64,000 nucleotides of DNA, taken from assembly GCA_949316235.1 (NCBI GenBank), contig OX438749.1, positions 16,570,414 through 16,634,413 on the forward strand, in the 5' to 3' direction. This document shows positions 24,611-34,657 of the stretch, piece by piece. A program made the translations under genes and the position numbers. This DNA comes from Oegoconia quadripuncta (Eukaryota; Arthropoda; Insecta; Lepidoptera; Autostichidae). Below the pieces are notes generated by a model that made no database searches, was not told the origin of the DNA, and was given only the letters and a program-made list of their open reading frames with translations. Every line of letters begins with the position of its first letter. Within the stretch, counting starts at the first letter, position 1.

Positions 24611-24679
24611 AATATAAGATTAAAAGTAAAATAAGTAAAAAAAAAAAGTCTAAAAATATGTGATAACTGACCGGCGCTC

Positions 24680-25918
24680 TTAGGCGCCTTCATAATCTAT
24701 TGTATTGATATACCTTTTTTCAGCCATTTTTTTAGCGGGGCATTCAGTATCACCTGTTTTATGATTGCACGGCTTTTTAAAGTGCAAACACGTTGCGCAT
24801 TTTGGTGTCTCTGCCTTCTTCGTACAGTCCTTAATCGAGTGACCTAATTCGGCGCAGTGGCCGCAGGTGACCGAGGTCTCCCGACATGTCTTGGCTGCAT
24901 GTCCATACTGCTGGCACTTAAAACATCTGGTGACCAGAGTAAAATCTCTCACAGGGCATGAGGACCAGTTTATAAATACTCTGTCTTTCGTAATAAGAGC
25001 CTTTCGAATATGTGCCGGTACTTCTATAATATAATTACAGGTCTCGGCGTCCCTCTTTCCAGACTTGTGGCTTAACTTAATAGAGGTCAAAAATGTCTCA
25101 AGTGTGGTATCTTGTAGTTTGTCGGCTAAGTTTTGTTGGTATATGCAGTGGAAAACCTCTGTTTCTTGCATAGCAGAGGGCACTCCGATAATTATAATTC
25201 TAGGTTTCCGTTTATGGGGCTCATCAACGGTAAAGCCAGAAGTGGTTAGCTGCACGGACTGTTTCAGCTTCTCGATGTCGTCTTTGGTGTCTGTGCTGAT
25301 GATAACGCCGCCGTTTCTTGTCTTGCGTAAACCTCTCACGTGTAGCTTCATGTTTCCAGGTTTAATTATTTTTTGAACAAGGCTTTTGGTCTCCTCACTT
25401 GATTTCAATTTGTCATTTGGATAAATTGCAATAGATTGGACATTGCTTGGTTGGACAAAATTGTTAGTGCTTTTTTTAACCATATCGGCGAAGGAAACTG
25501 TTCCGATGTCAGGTTTTGAGGACTCTTCTATGCTTTTCTTAAGGTCTATTAGTCGCTGAGACAAGTCTTGTTTCTCCTTAAGGGCTTGAAGAGTAATATG
25601 GCTCTGAATAGTTTTTTGTTTAAGGGCCTGGTACTGCACTGCCATTTGAGATGCTCCGTGACCCACTTTTCGACACAAGTTGTTAATTTTCAATTTTTGA
25701 TCGGAATTAAGTTTACCTTCGGCTGAGATAGAGCACACTTCGTTCAGGCACTGTTCAATGGTCTTCATCCAGTTCTGTATTTCAGCCGTCGACACCATTT
25801 CAGGGCCTACTTCTTCAACTTGGTTTGGTGATTGGCAACGGGGTGGGGGCGTGGGCGCGGGCGTGCATGGCGGGCTCCGGCGTATTAAGGTACTCCGGTT
25901 AAAGGGACTGCCTTCCAT
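24680..25918 (-). CDS. LINE ORF1: gag-like protein with zinc knuckles (412 aa)
   Basis: An intact frame from ATG at 25918. The N-terminus is Pro-rich (PAPTPPPRCQSP); residues about 50-150 look helical and could form a coiled coil. The middle (about 190-330) has the layout of an RNA-recognition-like fold followed by a PRE_C2HC-type region. Three cysteine clusters follow: CFKCQQYGHAAKTC at about 332-345 (CX2CX4HX4C), CGHCAELGHSIKDC at 352-365, and a longer CX2C...C..H...C cluster at 374-393. In this family ORF1 binds element RNA and forms the particle that carries ORF2. ORF2 begins 69 bp downstream. The intact frame suggests recent insertion. Confidence 0.88.
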   Translation of the reverse strand: MEGSPFNRSTLIRRSPPCTPAPTPPPRCQSPNQVEEVGPEMVSTAEIQNWMKTIEQCLNEVCSISAEGKLNSDQKLKINNLCRKVGHGASQMAVQYQALKQKTIQSHITLQALKEKQDLSQRLIDLKKSIEESSKPDIGTVSFADMVKKSTNNFVQPSNVQSIAIYPNDKLKSSEETKSLVQKIIKPGNMKLHVRGLRKTRNGGVIISTDTKDDIEKLKQSVQLTTSGFTVDEPHKRKPRIIIIGVPSAMQETEVFHCIYQQNLADKLQDTTLETFLTSIKLSHKSGKRDAETCNYIIEVPAHIRKALITKDRVFINWSSCPVRDFTLVTRCFKCQQYGHAAKTCRETSVTCGHCAELGHSIKDCTKKAETPKCATCLHFKKPCNHKTGDTECPAKKMAEKRYINTIDYEGA

Positions 25919-26076
25919 ATTTATATTTTGAATAGATTGTTATTCACTGCACATTGTATTCACTATTTACATAGAACGCGTGTAAACTGGGTAACTAGGT
26001 CACATACGCTTCCGTACGTGTTTAATATTATTTTTAGTAATTAATCGACACGTCCGTTTAGACCGAGAGTGCGTTG

Positions 26077-26345
26077 GAAATAAATATTCTTAGACATACA
26101 CACAGCGCCATCTAGTTCCACAGTAAGCAACTATAGGCTTGTGTTGTGGATACCAAATGGTTGATATACTACATAAATACATTTTTTTTTTAGTAAATAA
26201 ATACTTATTACAAATGAAAAACATCCATAACTCAGGTACACATGTCCGTATTCATCACACAAACATATGCCCCTAGCGGGATTCGAACCCGCAACCTTTT
26301 GGTATAGTGGTCAGAGTTGCTAACCATTACACCAAACAGGTCGTC
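26077..26345 (-). mobile_element. SINE A, full-length copy
   Basis: tRNA-derived head on the minus strand: GACGACCTGTTTGGTGTAAT (A-box region), then B box GGTTCGAATCCCGC. The body reads ACATGTGTACCTGAGTTATG and the tail GATGGCGCTGTGTGTATGTC, ending TAAGAATATTTATTTCC. It lies at the 5' end of the large LINE. Confidence 0.85.
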
Positions 26346-26781
26346 TGACCAAATCTTGATCGGTTTATGAATAGGTACATAATTAAATTTAAAGCTTTGT
26401 AGCTTCGAGTTTGATAACTTACTTTATTACTTCTGATATCATAAATAAAAAAAAATGGAACCACTAATCATATTAATATAATAGGTCAATGTAATATCCA
26501 TGTCGTAGGTAAGATCATTGAATTATCAAGTCAATTCAACACCTAGCTAGACGGATCTTTATGAGGTGGACATTTCAGCTTTGACTGACTGTGTTATTGA
26601 GAGCGGGCTGGTTAGGTTAAGGTTCCTTTGCATTCAGCTGAGATACTCCTCTCTGTTTCCAATAATGCAAGAAATACCCGCCATACAAAACGATCCACCT
26701 AGGCATTCCCGTGAATAGCTAATTTAACTATCTGCCTATGATCTGATCTGATATGGATATATCAGGGGACTGGAACAGACA

Positions 26782-26815
26782 TACTAACTAATTTGTATAG
26801 TATTCCTTGTTGCAG
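26782..26815 (+). promoter_or_regulatory. Branch site and 3' splice site of the first recognised intron
   Basis: TACTAAC at 26782-26788 matches the strongest branch-point consensus. It is followed by a T-rich tract and GTTGCAG ending at 26815. It defines the start of exon 2. Confidence 0.7.
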
Positions 26816-26939
26816 ACAGTGGTTGAGGCGTGCCAGAAGAAGCGACAGTGCAAGTTCCACACCAGCCCGAAGGCGTTTGGAGTAGACCCGTGCCCTGGAT
26901 CCCGCAGATTCGTTGAAGTCGCCTACAAGTGCCGTCCTT
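26816..26939 (+). CDS. eva-1: EVA1C-like exon 2: C-terminal third of SUEL domain 1
   Basis: The acceptor TTCCTTGTTGCAG is preceded by a textbook branch site, TACTAAC at 26782-26788, with its branch A 28 nt before the AG. The donor is CCTT/GTAAGT. The exon starts in phase 0, as exon 1 requires, and ends in phase 1. It encodes TVVEACQKKRQCKFH, then FGVDPCPGSRRFVEVAYKC and RP. This supplies the last four cysteines of domain 1 and the DPC motif followed by an aromatic beta strand, which is typical of the end of a SUEL domain. EVA1C has the equivalent EC-x5-C and CPGS pattern. There is no open reading frame longer than the exon itself. It was found by looking for the missing half of the domain begun in exon 1. 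Confidence 0.88.
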
Positions 26940-27850
26940 GTAAGTACTATATAAACCCTTTTCTAGATCTTTCTTTTAAAAAGTAACTTCGTAATTATAA
27001 CAATAAATTGAAAATAACCCGAAAAGTAATATGATCCTTAAATCATTTAGGTCGACTAGAGAAAGTATTTTATGAAGCGTTCTTTCGAAAAAGCATTGTA
27101 AAGTGACGGAACATTGTTCTCACGCCAAGTTTGCGTTGTTTATGCTATGTATAGGGCAAGACTAGGAACAGAGTCTTAATGAAACATCCACGGTATATAT
27201 GAGGATAAACTTTTCAAGTTTTTTATTTGTGACGTATGTCGTATGCTGAGATGATATATTTATTTCGAAACCCACGTGCAGTCACCGGCAAAAAGCTAGT
27301 AGTGTTCTTTTTAGAATTGTTTTATTCGAAAGATCGTTCTGAATATCTGATTTTTATCTTTTGTTTAAATATTTTTATGTATTTCTTTTGTTCCACTAAA
27401 GTATGGATTTATCTATCTACCTACTTGATTTTAACTGAACTGTCCGTGAATTACATATGTTTGACTCTTTCTTTAATTTTAATATGCAAAGAGCTTATCG
27501 TATTATGACGGGGAAGCAATATGAATATTAATTTCTGTTTTCCAGTCCTAACATCACTGTAAACGTCACCGCGCCATTTTCGGCGATACCAGCGCTACCA
27601 GGTTCACTTCTTGTAACAAACCGTGTATCATGATAGACATACGACCGTTCAAATTATAAATTTCATCGCTAATTTATCGCTATCTGCGATATTTATTATG
27701 AATATTTATCATTAGATTATTCTTTGTCTCAAGATTGAAATACGCAGTCGGTTTACTATAGTGATGGTCCTTGCTACAATGTGTATTGGCGTACCTCCAC
27801 TTTCCATATTTAACATCATTGAAACTATCTAATTTCCCAGTATTTCACAG
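26940..27850 (+). other. Intron between exons 2 and 3 (911 bp)
   Basis: The only short intron among those seen. It is AT-rich with no recognised repeat or gene. Confidence 0.85.
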
Positions 27851-28000
27851 ATGAATTCAGAAGTAAAGTGGGGTGCGAGAACGATGTCTTGCATCTGAGC
27901 TGTAATCCTCACTCCAGAGTTGCCATATACTCTGCACAGTACGGCAGAACGGAATATGACTCCATACAATGTCCGCAACCACGGGGAATGAAAGAAGAAA
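27851..28000 (+). CDS. eva-1: EVA1C-like exon 3: N-terminal half of SUEL domain 2
   Basis: The exon lies 911 bp downstream of exon 2. The acceptor is CAGTATTTCACAG and the donor AGAAGAAA/GTAAGT. The AG ten bases earlier (TTTCCCAG) would introduce an in-frame TGA, which fixes the acceptor at 27850. Joined in phase 1 to exon 2 it reads KCRPYEFRSKVGCEND. It continues with VLHLSCNPHSRVAIYSAQYG and RTEYDSIQCPQPRG. Three SUEL cysteines and a complete YGR motif are present. The exon is 150 nt with phase 1 at both ends, so it could be skipped without a frameshift. Open frames on the opposite strand here are shadows. Confidence 0.9.
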
Positions 28001-28227
28001 GTAAGTAATATAAATCTTTATGACATACACATATACCTATTTCGTTATACATATATATGTAAACAATAAACAATATTTTATTGTACCGAAATAAATTATA
28101 TAATTTGTTGAAGCTATGTTGTCTGTGGTAGTTAAAAACTGTGTTACAGACAACAATGTCTTCCCCATATATTTCGTGCAATAAGTAAAAGTGAAATATT
28201 AGCTCACACGCTACTTTTGACGACCTA

Positions 28228-28651
28228 TTTGGTGTTTTTTTTTTTTATGATTGACTGGATTCGCGTTTGACCACAATCTCACCTGATGGAAAGTGACGAT
28301 GTGGTCGGAGATGAAGCACGCGATCTCAGTAAATGCCTATTCACTCTGCTCTTGAAGATCCCAAGGTTGTAGGATTCAGGAAAGACTGACGCCGGAAGGC
28401 AGTTCCATGCCTTGGCTGTTCGGATGATGAATGAAGAATCGAACTTCTTAGTGCGAATGTTCGGTATATTAACTATATATGGGTGGAATCCCTCCCCACG
28501 CCTAGTGGTCCGAAGATGGAAGGGTGAAATATAAGGGTGGAATAAGATTATGTAATTCCAACGCACACTCCCCGAAATGTATCCTGTAAAAAACTGAGAG
28601 ACAGGCGACTTTGCGACGGTGTTCAAGGCTCTGCAATTTAGCAGTCATCGA
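28228..28651 (-). mobile_element. 5'-truncated Jockey/CR1-like LINE: ORF2 C-terminus, 3' UTR and A tail
   Basis: Minus strand. An upstream frame gives MTAKLQSLEHRRKVACLSVF and YRIHFGECALELHNLIPP. A frameshift near 28520 leads into RTKKFDSSFIIRTAKAWNC, LPASVFPESYNLGIFKSRV and NRHLL. These are hallmarks of the C-terminus of many insect LINE ORF2 proteins. The 3' UTR CACTTTCCATCAGGTGAGAT ends in CATAAAAAAA at 28228-28248. It stops next to the SINE A copy that starts near 28655. Confidence 0.7.
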
Positions 28652-28654
28652 ACT

Positions 28655-28934
28655 ATAGTACTAAGTGTAGTAGTTAGAAACTCTGACCACTATACCAAAA
28701 GGTCGCGGGTTCAAATCCCGCTAGGGGCATATGTTTATGTGATGAATACGGACATGTGTACCCGAGTTATGGATGTTTTCATTTATAATAAGTATTTATT
28801 TACAAAAAAAAATCAATATATGCATTAAATCAACCATCTGGTATCCACAACGCAAGCCTATAGTTGCTTACTGTGGAACTAGATGGCGATCTGTGTATGT
28901 GTGTATGTCTAAGGATATTTATTATTATTATTTC
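28655..28934 (+). mobile_element. SINE A copy
   Basis: Head GTGTAGTAGTTAGAAACTCT, B box GGTTCAAATCCCGC, body CATGTGTACCCGAGTTATGG, tail CTAGATGGCGATCTGTGTAT ending in ATT repeats. Adjacent to the LINE fragment 28228-28651. Confidence 0.82.
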
Positions 28935-29249
28935 TATATAACATCGATAATAAAATTCTATAAAAATATTGCGGCAAATTTCATACTGCGCATATAGCTT
29001 GGTGCCCCTTCGCCGCTTTCAGTATGTCGAAAGTTTTGTTAAAAATTAAAGGCAAACTGTATTAAAATTTTATGTGCTCTAGATAATTATAATATTATTT
29101 TTTTGTGGTATTTATATACCTTTTTTATAAAAGGTAATGCCAATAAACTAAATATTTCATTTAAACAATTACCAAATAAAAACTCCGACGAGATCACCGC
29201 CGTGCTGCATGGTCGCTAGAACTCTGACATTTGCAAAGGGAACCCATTA

Positions 29250-29466
29250 GACGACCGACTGGTGTAGTGGATAGTAACTTTATCAGCGAAACCAACTATT
29301 GCGGGTTCGAATCCCGCAAGGGATTACTGTTTGTGTGATGAATACGAACATTTTAAATATATATTTATGTATGTTTATCTGTTATCTAGTATCCATAGCA
29401 CAAGCTTTGCTTAGTTTGGAACTAGATGATTGGTGTAAGTGTCCGAAATATTTATTTATTTATTAT
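29250..29466 (+). mobile_element. SINE A, second subfamily
   Basis: Head GACGACCGACTGGTGTAGTG, then TCAGCGAAACCAAC and B box GGTTCGAATCCCGC. The tail GATTGGTGTAAGTGTCCGAA runs into (TATT)n. It differs from the other SINE A copies between the A and B boxes and in the tail. Confidence 0.82.
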
Positions 29467-29617
29467 GTGATAGAAGAGTATACAAATATTTTAAACACCC
29501 TGATAATTAAAAAAAAAAAATTTTTTTTGTTTTAAATCAAAAATTGAGAAATAACAACTGTGTTCGATATGGCTCAACCAATTTTCATCAAGTAAGGATA
29601 ATTGTTCCCTCAAACCG

Positions 29618-29722
29618 CACTCAAATCAGACCACGTGTTACTGAGATACATCCGGACAAAGACAGGACACACACACAACGCCGCCAAACACATAACACCC
29701 GTCATTTTTCGTCGGGTTTTAA
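29618..29722 (-). repeat. Short-repeat family E copy
   Basis: ATCAGACCACGTGTTACTGA, CCGGACAAAGACAGGACACA and CATAACACCCGTCATTTTTC; about 80 per cent like 15725-15835 by eye. Confidence 0.55.
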
Positions 29723-29937
29723 GAAAACTGTTCCGGTCACATGATTTTTAACTTTCCGTTTCCAGAATGTCCAACAAAGCGTCCAATTTATGAAAATTTC
29801 GCGTAAAATATTCACAACTTTTTACCACTACACAATTTCATTACTGTTAACTAATAATATCCAGTGCAGTGTGAATTTAAATTACTTCAAGATCTAGAGC
29901 TAAATTAAAATAACTTACAGCACAGAATATAATATCG

Positions 29938-30617
29938 GATGAGTTTTTTACCATACGGAAAATAGACGGTAAGTGAAAATATTATTGGCATAGGCAGTTT
30001 TTTATTTTCGAAACCATCATCGACTCACACGCAGCCCGGAGATTGATATATGCGACTGGCGGAATTCGTAGGGATGATTTCCTATCATACGAAATTTATT
30101 TGGGACTCTTTCTCCAAATTTTATATTTAACTGATTTAATGGTGTAATCAGGAATGAGTATATCAGAGGAAGTCCAAAAGTGGCGCTAATAACAGAAAAG
30201 TTGACGAGTAATAGGTTAGCATCGTTTGGGCACATATGAGGAGGGATGAAAGGCACGTAACAAGACGAGTGTTAAGTATGAATGTGGAGGGATATAGAGG
30301 TAGAGGAAGACCAAAGAAGGTGTGGGTAGACTGCGTGAGGAACGATATGTGTGTGAAAGGGGTGAGTACGGAGATGACGGCTGATAGAGGAGAGTGGAAG
30401 AGGATGACATGTTGTGCCGACCCCACCTAAGGGCAGGAAAATGATGAATGGTGTAATTAAATGGAATAGGTACCAAACACCACCGTCAGGTGACACAAAG
30501 CTTCATTCGATGATGGTTTTGAAAAAAAAAAATTAAACTATCTATGCCAATACCTTCTTTTTCACTTACCTAATATGCCCTATTTTTTCTTTACGGTAAA
30601 AAAAACTCCCCGGAATA
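29938..30617. repeat. Short-repeat family D: inverted pair around a LINE fragment
   Basis: 29938-30076 (+) runs from CGGATGAGTTTTTTACCATA through GATATATGCGACTGGCGG. 30508-30617 (-) runs from CGATGATGGTTTTGAAAAAA to TTTACGGTAAAAAAAACTCC. The LINE RT fragment 30150-30450 lies between. Confidence 0.55.
30150..30450 (+). mobile_element. LINE reverse-transcriptase C-terminal fragment
   Basis: The + strand frame from 30236 gives MRRDERHVTRRVLSMNVEGY, then RGRGRPKKVWVDCVRNDM, and stops after CCADPT at 30429. The upstream frame LTSNRLASFGH is shifted by two bases. The motif LGH.RR...V..RVL..... G.RGRGRPK..W is typical of endonuclease/RT-type LINEs. The fragment lies between two inverted copies of a short repeat (29938-30076 and 30508-30617). 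Confidence 0.6.
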
Positions 30618-30875
30618 ATAGTACAGGTAAAATTAAAGAGAGTACTTATCTATATTCCTTAGTAACAAACACAAAGTTATTTCTGTACGTGATCTTTTCG
30701 AACATGAAACAAATAACTTTTGTTCTGTTCTAACATCGATCAAAAATTTTCAACTTCTCTTTCAAATTACTCACGATAAAGTTCCGTGCGTTTCTAAAAA
30801 TATCTTTATCGTTTGTGTTGTGTAAGTACCTATTATTATTGGTAAGAATATTGTAAGTGAAGAAGTACCAATATA

Positions 30876-31124
30876 GACGACTGTTTGGTGTATTAGTGGA
30901 TAGTGACCCTGTCAGCGAAACCAACGGTTGCGGGTTCGAATCCCGCGACGGGTAAATGTTTGTGAGATGAATATGAACATTTATTCCTGAGTCATGGATG
31001 TTTATATATAAATATTTATGTATGTTTATCCGTTATCTAGAATCCATAGTACAAACTTTGCTTAGTTTGGGACTAAATGATTGGTGTAAGTGTCCGAAAT
31101 ATTTATTATTATTATTATTATTTT
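30876..31124 (+). mobile_element. SINE A, second subfamily
   Basis: Head GACGACTGTTTGGTGTATTA, TCAGCGAAACCAACGGTT, B box GGTTCGAATCCCGC, tail GATTGGTGTAAGTGTCCGAA then (ATT)n. Close to 29250-29466. Confidence 0.82.
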
Positions 31125-31929
31125 ATACAATAAATAATCCCCTAACTGCCCAGGTAAAGGTAAATTTCCTGTAATTTTCTACGGACTTATTTAGATGGCT
31201 TCATGTATAGAGTATGGCATAGACTAGATTAGGACAAACCTGTCTCTACCTGTGGGTATTTGGGATCGTTCCCTGTTACTCACGCGCGCGTAATGGCAGT
31301 GGCAGCAGCGCCATGGTGCGACGTTCCCAAAATATCAGCATCGCAAATCCTCCATGCAGCGTGCGATTGGGCAAATTCTGGCAAATTCTGTTTCTGATGG
31401 TGATGTTGGATAGTTAAAACATGGTAAATATGTCATAGTATTGGTGAGTTCCATATTGGCTTCTATTCGAAATCGAATACAATCGAAGATGATACTGCGT
31501 TACTTATTTACTACAAAATCTTTTCCAAGAAAAGTCTATTGTCGCTGGGTGTACATTAAACCACAATCATAATTTATCAACTTTCTTATGTAACATGTAA
31601 TATATACCTGTTAGTTATCTTTAATAAAATATAAATAAATTAAAAAAATATAATAATAATATCTTGTTTCAATGTACAATAAAATTTGCAATCATATTAC
31701 AAGGCAAAATGGAATTCTCCTATACATTTATTTTGTTGACATTTCTAATTCTCCTACTCAGCCTGCTCTACAAATGCCATAATAATTTACGAGTATTATC
31801 TCTGAAAGTTCCGAACTCTGTGTTATCGTGAAACTTCCCGTATTATTACTCTATTTGCATTGTTTTTGTATACACCTACCATATAATAATTTATTATTAT
31901 TATGATATAATTTTTGATGTATTATTGTA

Positions 31930-32014
31930 TTTAGTGCTTTATAGCTTCGACAGGTCAAATAATGAACTAACCCGTCTCATTCCGTGGGTGTCGTAAAAAG
32001 CGACTACGGGAAGT
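31930..32014 (+). repeat. Dispersed LINE 3' repeat with CGTGGGTGTCGTAAAAAGCGAC
   Basis: CATTCCGTGGGTGTCGTAAA and AGCGACTACGGGA match the motif spread through lepidopteran LINE 3' ends. Relatives lie at 37795-37905 (+), 43395-43490 (-) and 45100-45170 (-). Confidence 0.5.
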
Positions 32015-32075
32015 ACGGGACAGGTGACCCGCATGCTCGTTTGCCGCCCTCTCATATAAAAAAAAAAAAAAAAAG
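32015..32075 (+). mobile_element. LINE 3' UTR and A tail fragment (lineage of 16229-16455)
   Basis: ACAGGTGACCCGCATGCTCG, then TTTGCCGCCCTCTCATAT and an A run, nearly identical to 16398-16453. Confidence 0.6.
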
Positions 32076-32132
32076 TTCCAGCAAAAAATAGTTGACATAT
32101 TTGTAATAAAACAAAATATGTACCCATTGTAT

Positions 32133-32255
32133 CACGCAATTAAGTTTTCGCGCAAATGAACCATCGCGCAATTAAACTTTCGAGCAATGGTACTTTCGCA
32201 ATATCGTCTTCGCGCTATTGTCATTCGAGCTATCGTTTTTCGCTATTGCGTACTT
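32133..32255. repeat. Degenerate tandem array, unit about 20-25 bp
   Basis: Successive variants of CGCGCAATTAA.TTTTCG and GCAATGGTAC: CACGCAATTAAGTTTTCGCG, ATCGCGCAATTAAACTTTCG, GAGCAATGGTACTTTCGCAA, then CGCGCTATTGTCATTCGAGC and TATCGTTTTTCGCTATTGCG. Confidence 0.6.
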
Positions 32256-32524
32256 CACATATATACGGGCAGCAGCGTCATTTGTTCGAAGCTCTAAAAA
32301 TCTGCAACCGTCAACCCGCTTGCCTTTCGTAGCATTAGACTGTTACACAAAGGTGCTAATACAATAAAATCCCCCCTAGTTCCGTGGTAGATAATAATAA
32401 CATGCAAATATGGTAATGTAAAAGCTTCTTACAAAAAAATTGACGTAGTTCTTTTATGGAATCGAACAATTGATATTGCTAAAGCCGGTTTTAAATTATT
32501 ATTTATTTTGGACCATTTTCATAA

Positions 32525-32650
32525 CCGATTAGGCAAGGCATAAAACTTCCTTCAATCGTCAGTCTTTCCAAAATTCTACAATATTGGGATCTTCCGTATC
32601 GTCACTTTCCAATAGGTGAGATTTTGGTCATAGGCGAATACAGTCATGAA
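32525..32650 (+). mobile_element. LINE 3' fragment of the same lineage as 28228-28651
   Basis: TATTGGGATCTTCCGTATCG and CACTTTCCAATAGGTGAGAT match the end of ORF2 and the 3' UTR of that lineage. Confidence 0.5.
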
Positions 32651-32922
32651 AAAACATTTGGACCAAATTAGGCAAAGCCTAAATAAATAATTTGCCTATG
32701 TTTTTTTTATATCTATGGGTAAACTATACCGGATACACGTATACAAGTATTTAAGTATATAAACATGACTCGGGAATAAGAGTTCACATACTACTACTAC
32801 GTCAATCGGTCGTTAGAAATATAATAAATGAATGATCTTTTAGTTGTCTGGAATTCCTGTTGTATTGTAATATACCTGTTGCGGAATTGTTTCTGTTCCT
32901 GCCTATACTGGGTGAATTTGAT

Positions 32923-33289
32923 TTGGTATAAATCCCATTAACTGGTGACGCCACTCTTGATTACGGACAACTTTTCTGAAGAAACCATAGTCGAATTCGA
33001 TTAAATAATTTTCGATTATCCATACAAAGTAAAACATTCTGAAACCACCTTTAGTATGGAAGTCCAACAATTTTCAGCTGGTGACTCCACTCCTGATTAC
33101 GAACAACTCTCCATTAGAAACCATAGCCGAATTCAGCCGAAAATTGGTGGACTTCTATACTAAATATACTTTGTAACGGGTAATCGAAAATTTTTTAATC
33201 GAATTTGGCTATGATTGCTAGTAGAAAGGTGTTCGTAAGCAGGAGTGGAGTCACCTGTAAACTGGAATTACACGAATTAAATTTCACCA
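32923..33289. mobile_element. Foldback TIR element (MITE-like), copy 1
   Basis: Starts GGGTGAATTTGATTTGG and ends ACACGAATTAAATTTCACC. Internal arms such as TCGAATTCGATTAAATAATT / AAATTTTTTAATCGAATTTG and ATACAAAGTA / TACTTTGTA are inverted, so most of the element can fold back. No ORF. A close second copy is at 44632-45022. Confidence 0.7.
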
Positions 33290-33749
33290 TGTTTGTTTGT
33301 TTGTTTGTAAACGCTTTATTGTAAAAAAGGCAATACCTACATTAATTTTGCATTGATACATAAATTGAGTACAACGGCGGACTTAACGGCGACTTACTTA
33401 TGTATAGTATGCCTTATTTTTTATTTATTTAATTTATAGCACACGAGAACACATAAAAAGAAAACAGATAAAGTATGCGTTATGGAAACTATATACCTAC
33501 AGCTACATATGTAGGTTCTCAAATACGGAAATAATCGTTTCGAAATAATTGGCTGACAACGCCATTCGCCTTATAGGATTAATTCAGACATTTTTAAAAT
33601 AATTAAGCCTGACGCCGACAGATAGGGCTGCGGTTGCGGTGGTAACCTGCGGTGCGGCGGCTTACGGAAATGTTCAGCTCCATCCAATATAGGTACTTAC
33701 CTACCATCGACAATGGTTCCTCTGAACGAATTTTTAACCACCGATGAAA

Positions 33750-33850
33750 ATAATTACGATTATGTGTTTGGCGGCGTTGTGTGTTGTTTGTCCAAATGTA
33801 TTTTAGTAATGCGTGGTCCGATTTGAGTGTAGTTTCTATTATGTTAGACT
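33750..33850 (+). repeat. Short-repeat family E copy
   Basis: ATGTGTTTGGCGGCGTTGTG and TAATGCGTGGTCCGATTTGA; reverse complement of the 29618 copy. Confidence 0.5.
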
Positions 33851-34234
33851 AAACTATCCATGTTTGATGAAAATCGGAACTCTTTCGAACATATCTTTAT
33901 ATATCTTTATTGTACACAAAATTGTTACAGAAATATGCATTGTATATAAAATGTACAAAGGCGAGCTTAACTCCGATAGAGTTTTCTATTAGCTTCTAAC
34001 ATAGTTTTTTGTATATTTAAATTATTTTAATAGGTACTAAATATAAAAATAATAAAAATATTTGAGAATTCTTTTGAGTTTTCAAAATTCATTTTTTTTG
34101 TATATTTAAGAACTCTGGGCTAGTTTCATCGCTGTGTTTGATGGAAATCGGTTAAGTCCTTTCGAATATATTTAGCGTTTAAGAATAACAATGTAGGATG
34201 ATTTGACTACTACAATAGAAGCTATTTTGTATCT

Positions 34235-34325
34235 AACTAGCTTCGCCTACGGCTCCACTTCCCGGGAAAGAAGTAACTTATGTCCCTTTCCGTCGAATTT
34301 GTAAAGTTTCTATCATATCTTCGTA
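34235..34325 (+). repeat. RTE-like 3' repeat fragment
   Basis: ACTAGCTTCGCCTACGGC followed by GAAGTAACTTATGTCCC resembles the start of the RTE 3' unit; the rest is lost. Confidence 0.4.
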
Positions 34326-34657
34326 TAAAGTGTATTTATTTATTTAACACTTGATTGCATATTAGCATACAAATTAAACATAAAAATATCAGGGGCAATA
34401 TTAAGAATATACAAAAAGCGAGGTTATCTCTATAAGAGATTTCTTTCAGTAAATCTCAGTAAGCAGACAATTGAGAAGTACCTTACAAGTATACAAAGAG
34501 TATGCTTACAAAAACAGAAGAATAATTTAACAGTATCTACTTATATGACTAATAAAATGTACTTAATAAAAATTCAACATATAAATAAAAAAAATACCAA
34601 AAATGTTGGGCTACAAACCCATAATACTTATATGATGTTGTTGTAATATAAATAAAT

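Larger units (their letters stand above)
21586..26000 (-). mobile_element. Nearly full-length non-LTR retrotransposon (Jockey/CR1-like group)
   Basis: A two-ORF LINE on the minus strand. The 5' UTR lies upstream of 25918 (edge uncertain, about 25980-26076). ORF1 is 25918-24680 and ORF2 24610-21818, followed by a roughly 230 bp 3' UTR ending in a (TTTGA)n-like tail at 21586-21604. The octamer GGAAATAA occurs at both 21568-21575 and 26076-26083 and may be the target-site duplication. The 3' end recurs at 38881-39458. ORF1 is intact and ORF2 broken, so this copy is probably non-autonomous. Clade assignment needs a phylogeny. Confidence 0.85.
9596..26815 (+). other. Intron between exons 1 and 2 (17.2 kb)
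   Basis: The intron contains an RTE-like repeat, a foldback-flanked RT fragment, LINE fragments, nested SINEs and the large minus-strand LINE. Stretches with nothing recognised are 11240-12870, 13480-14760 (apart from a CATTTTATT-rich simple repeat near 14135-14205), 14890-15720, 16460-17235, 18880-19170, 19235-21560 and 26350-26780. A short GC-rich patch at 16745-16800 contains the small hairpin GGCGCTAACGCC. Confidence 0.8.
33292..34465 (-). mobile_element. Cluster of three LINE 3' UTR fragments in the same orientation
   Basis: 33292-33425 starts with a TTTG run then CTTTATTGTAAAAAAGG and GGCGGACTTAACGGCGACTT. 33892-34010 has CTTTATTGTACACAAAATTG and AAAGGCGAGCTTAACTCCGA. 34325-34465 has AGCGAGGTTATCTCTATAAG and TTTCTTTCAGTAAATC. 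All read as tail-first minus-strand insertions. Confidence 0.5.

Noticed and set aside
24078..24617. Plus-strand open frames within the LINE EN region
   Set aside because: Antisense shadows of ORF2.
26270..26345. Possible tRNA gene (B box GGTTCGAATCCCGC)
   Set aside because: No complete cloverleaf with acceptor stem; the same head occurs in several copies followed by a constant SINE body and tail.
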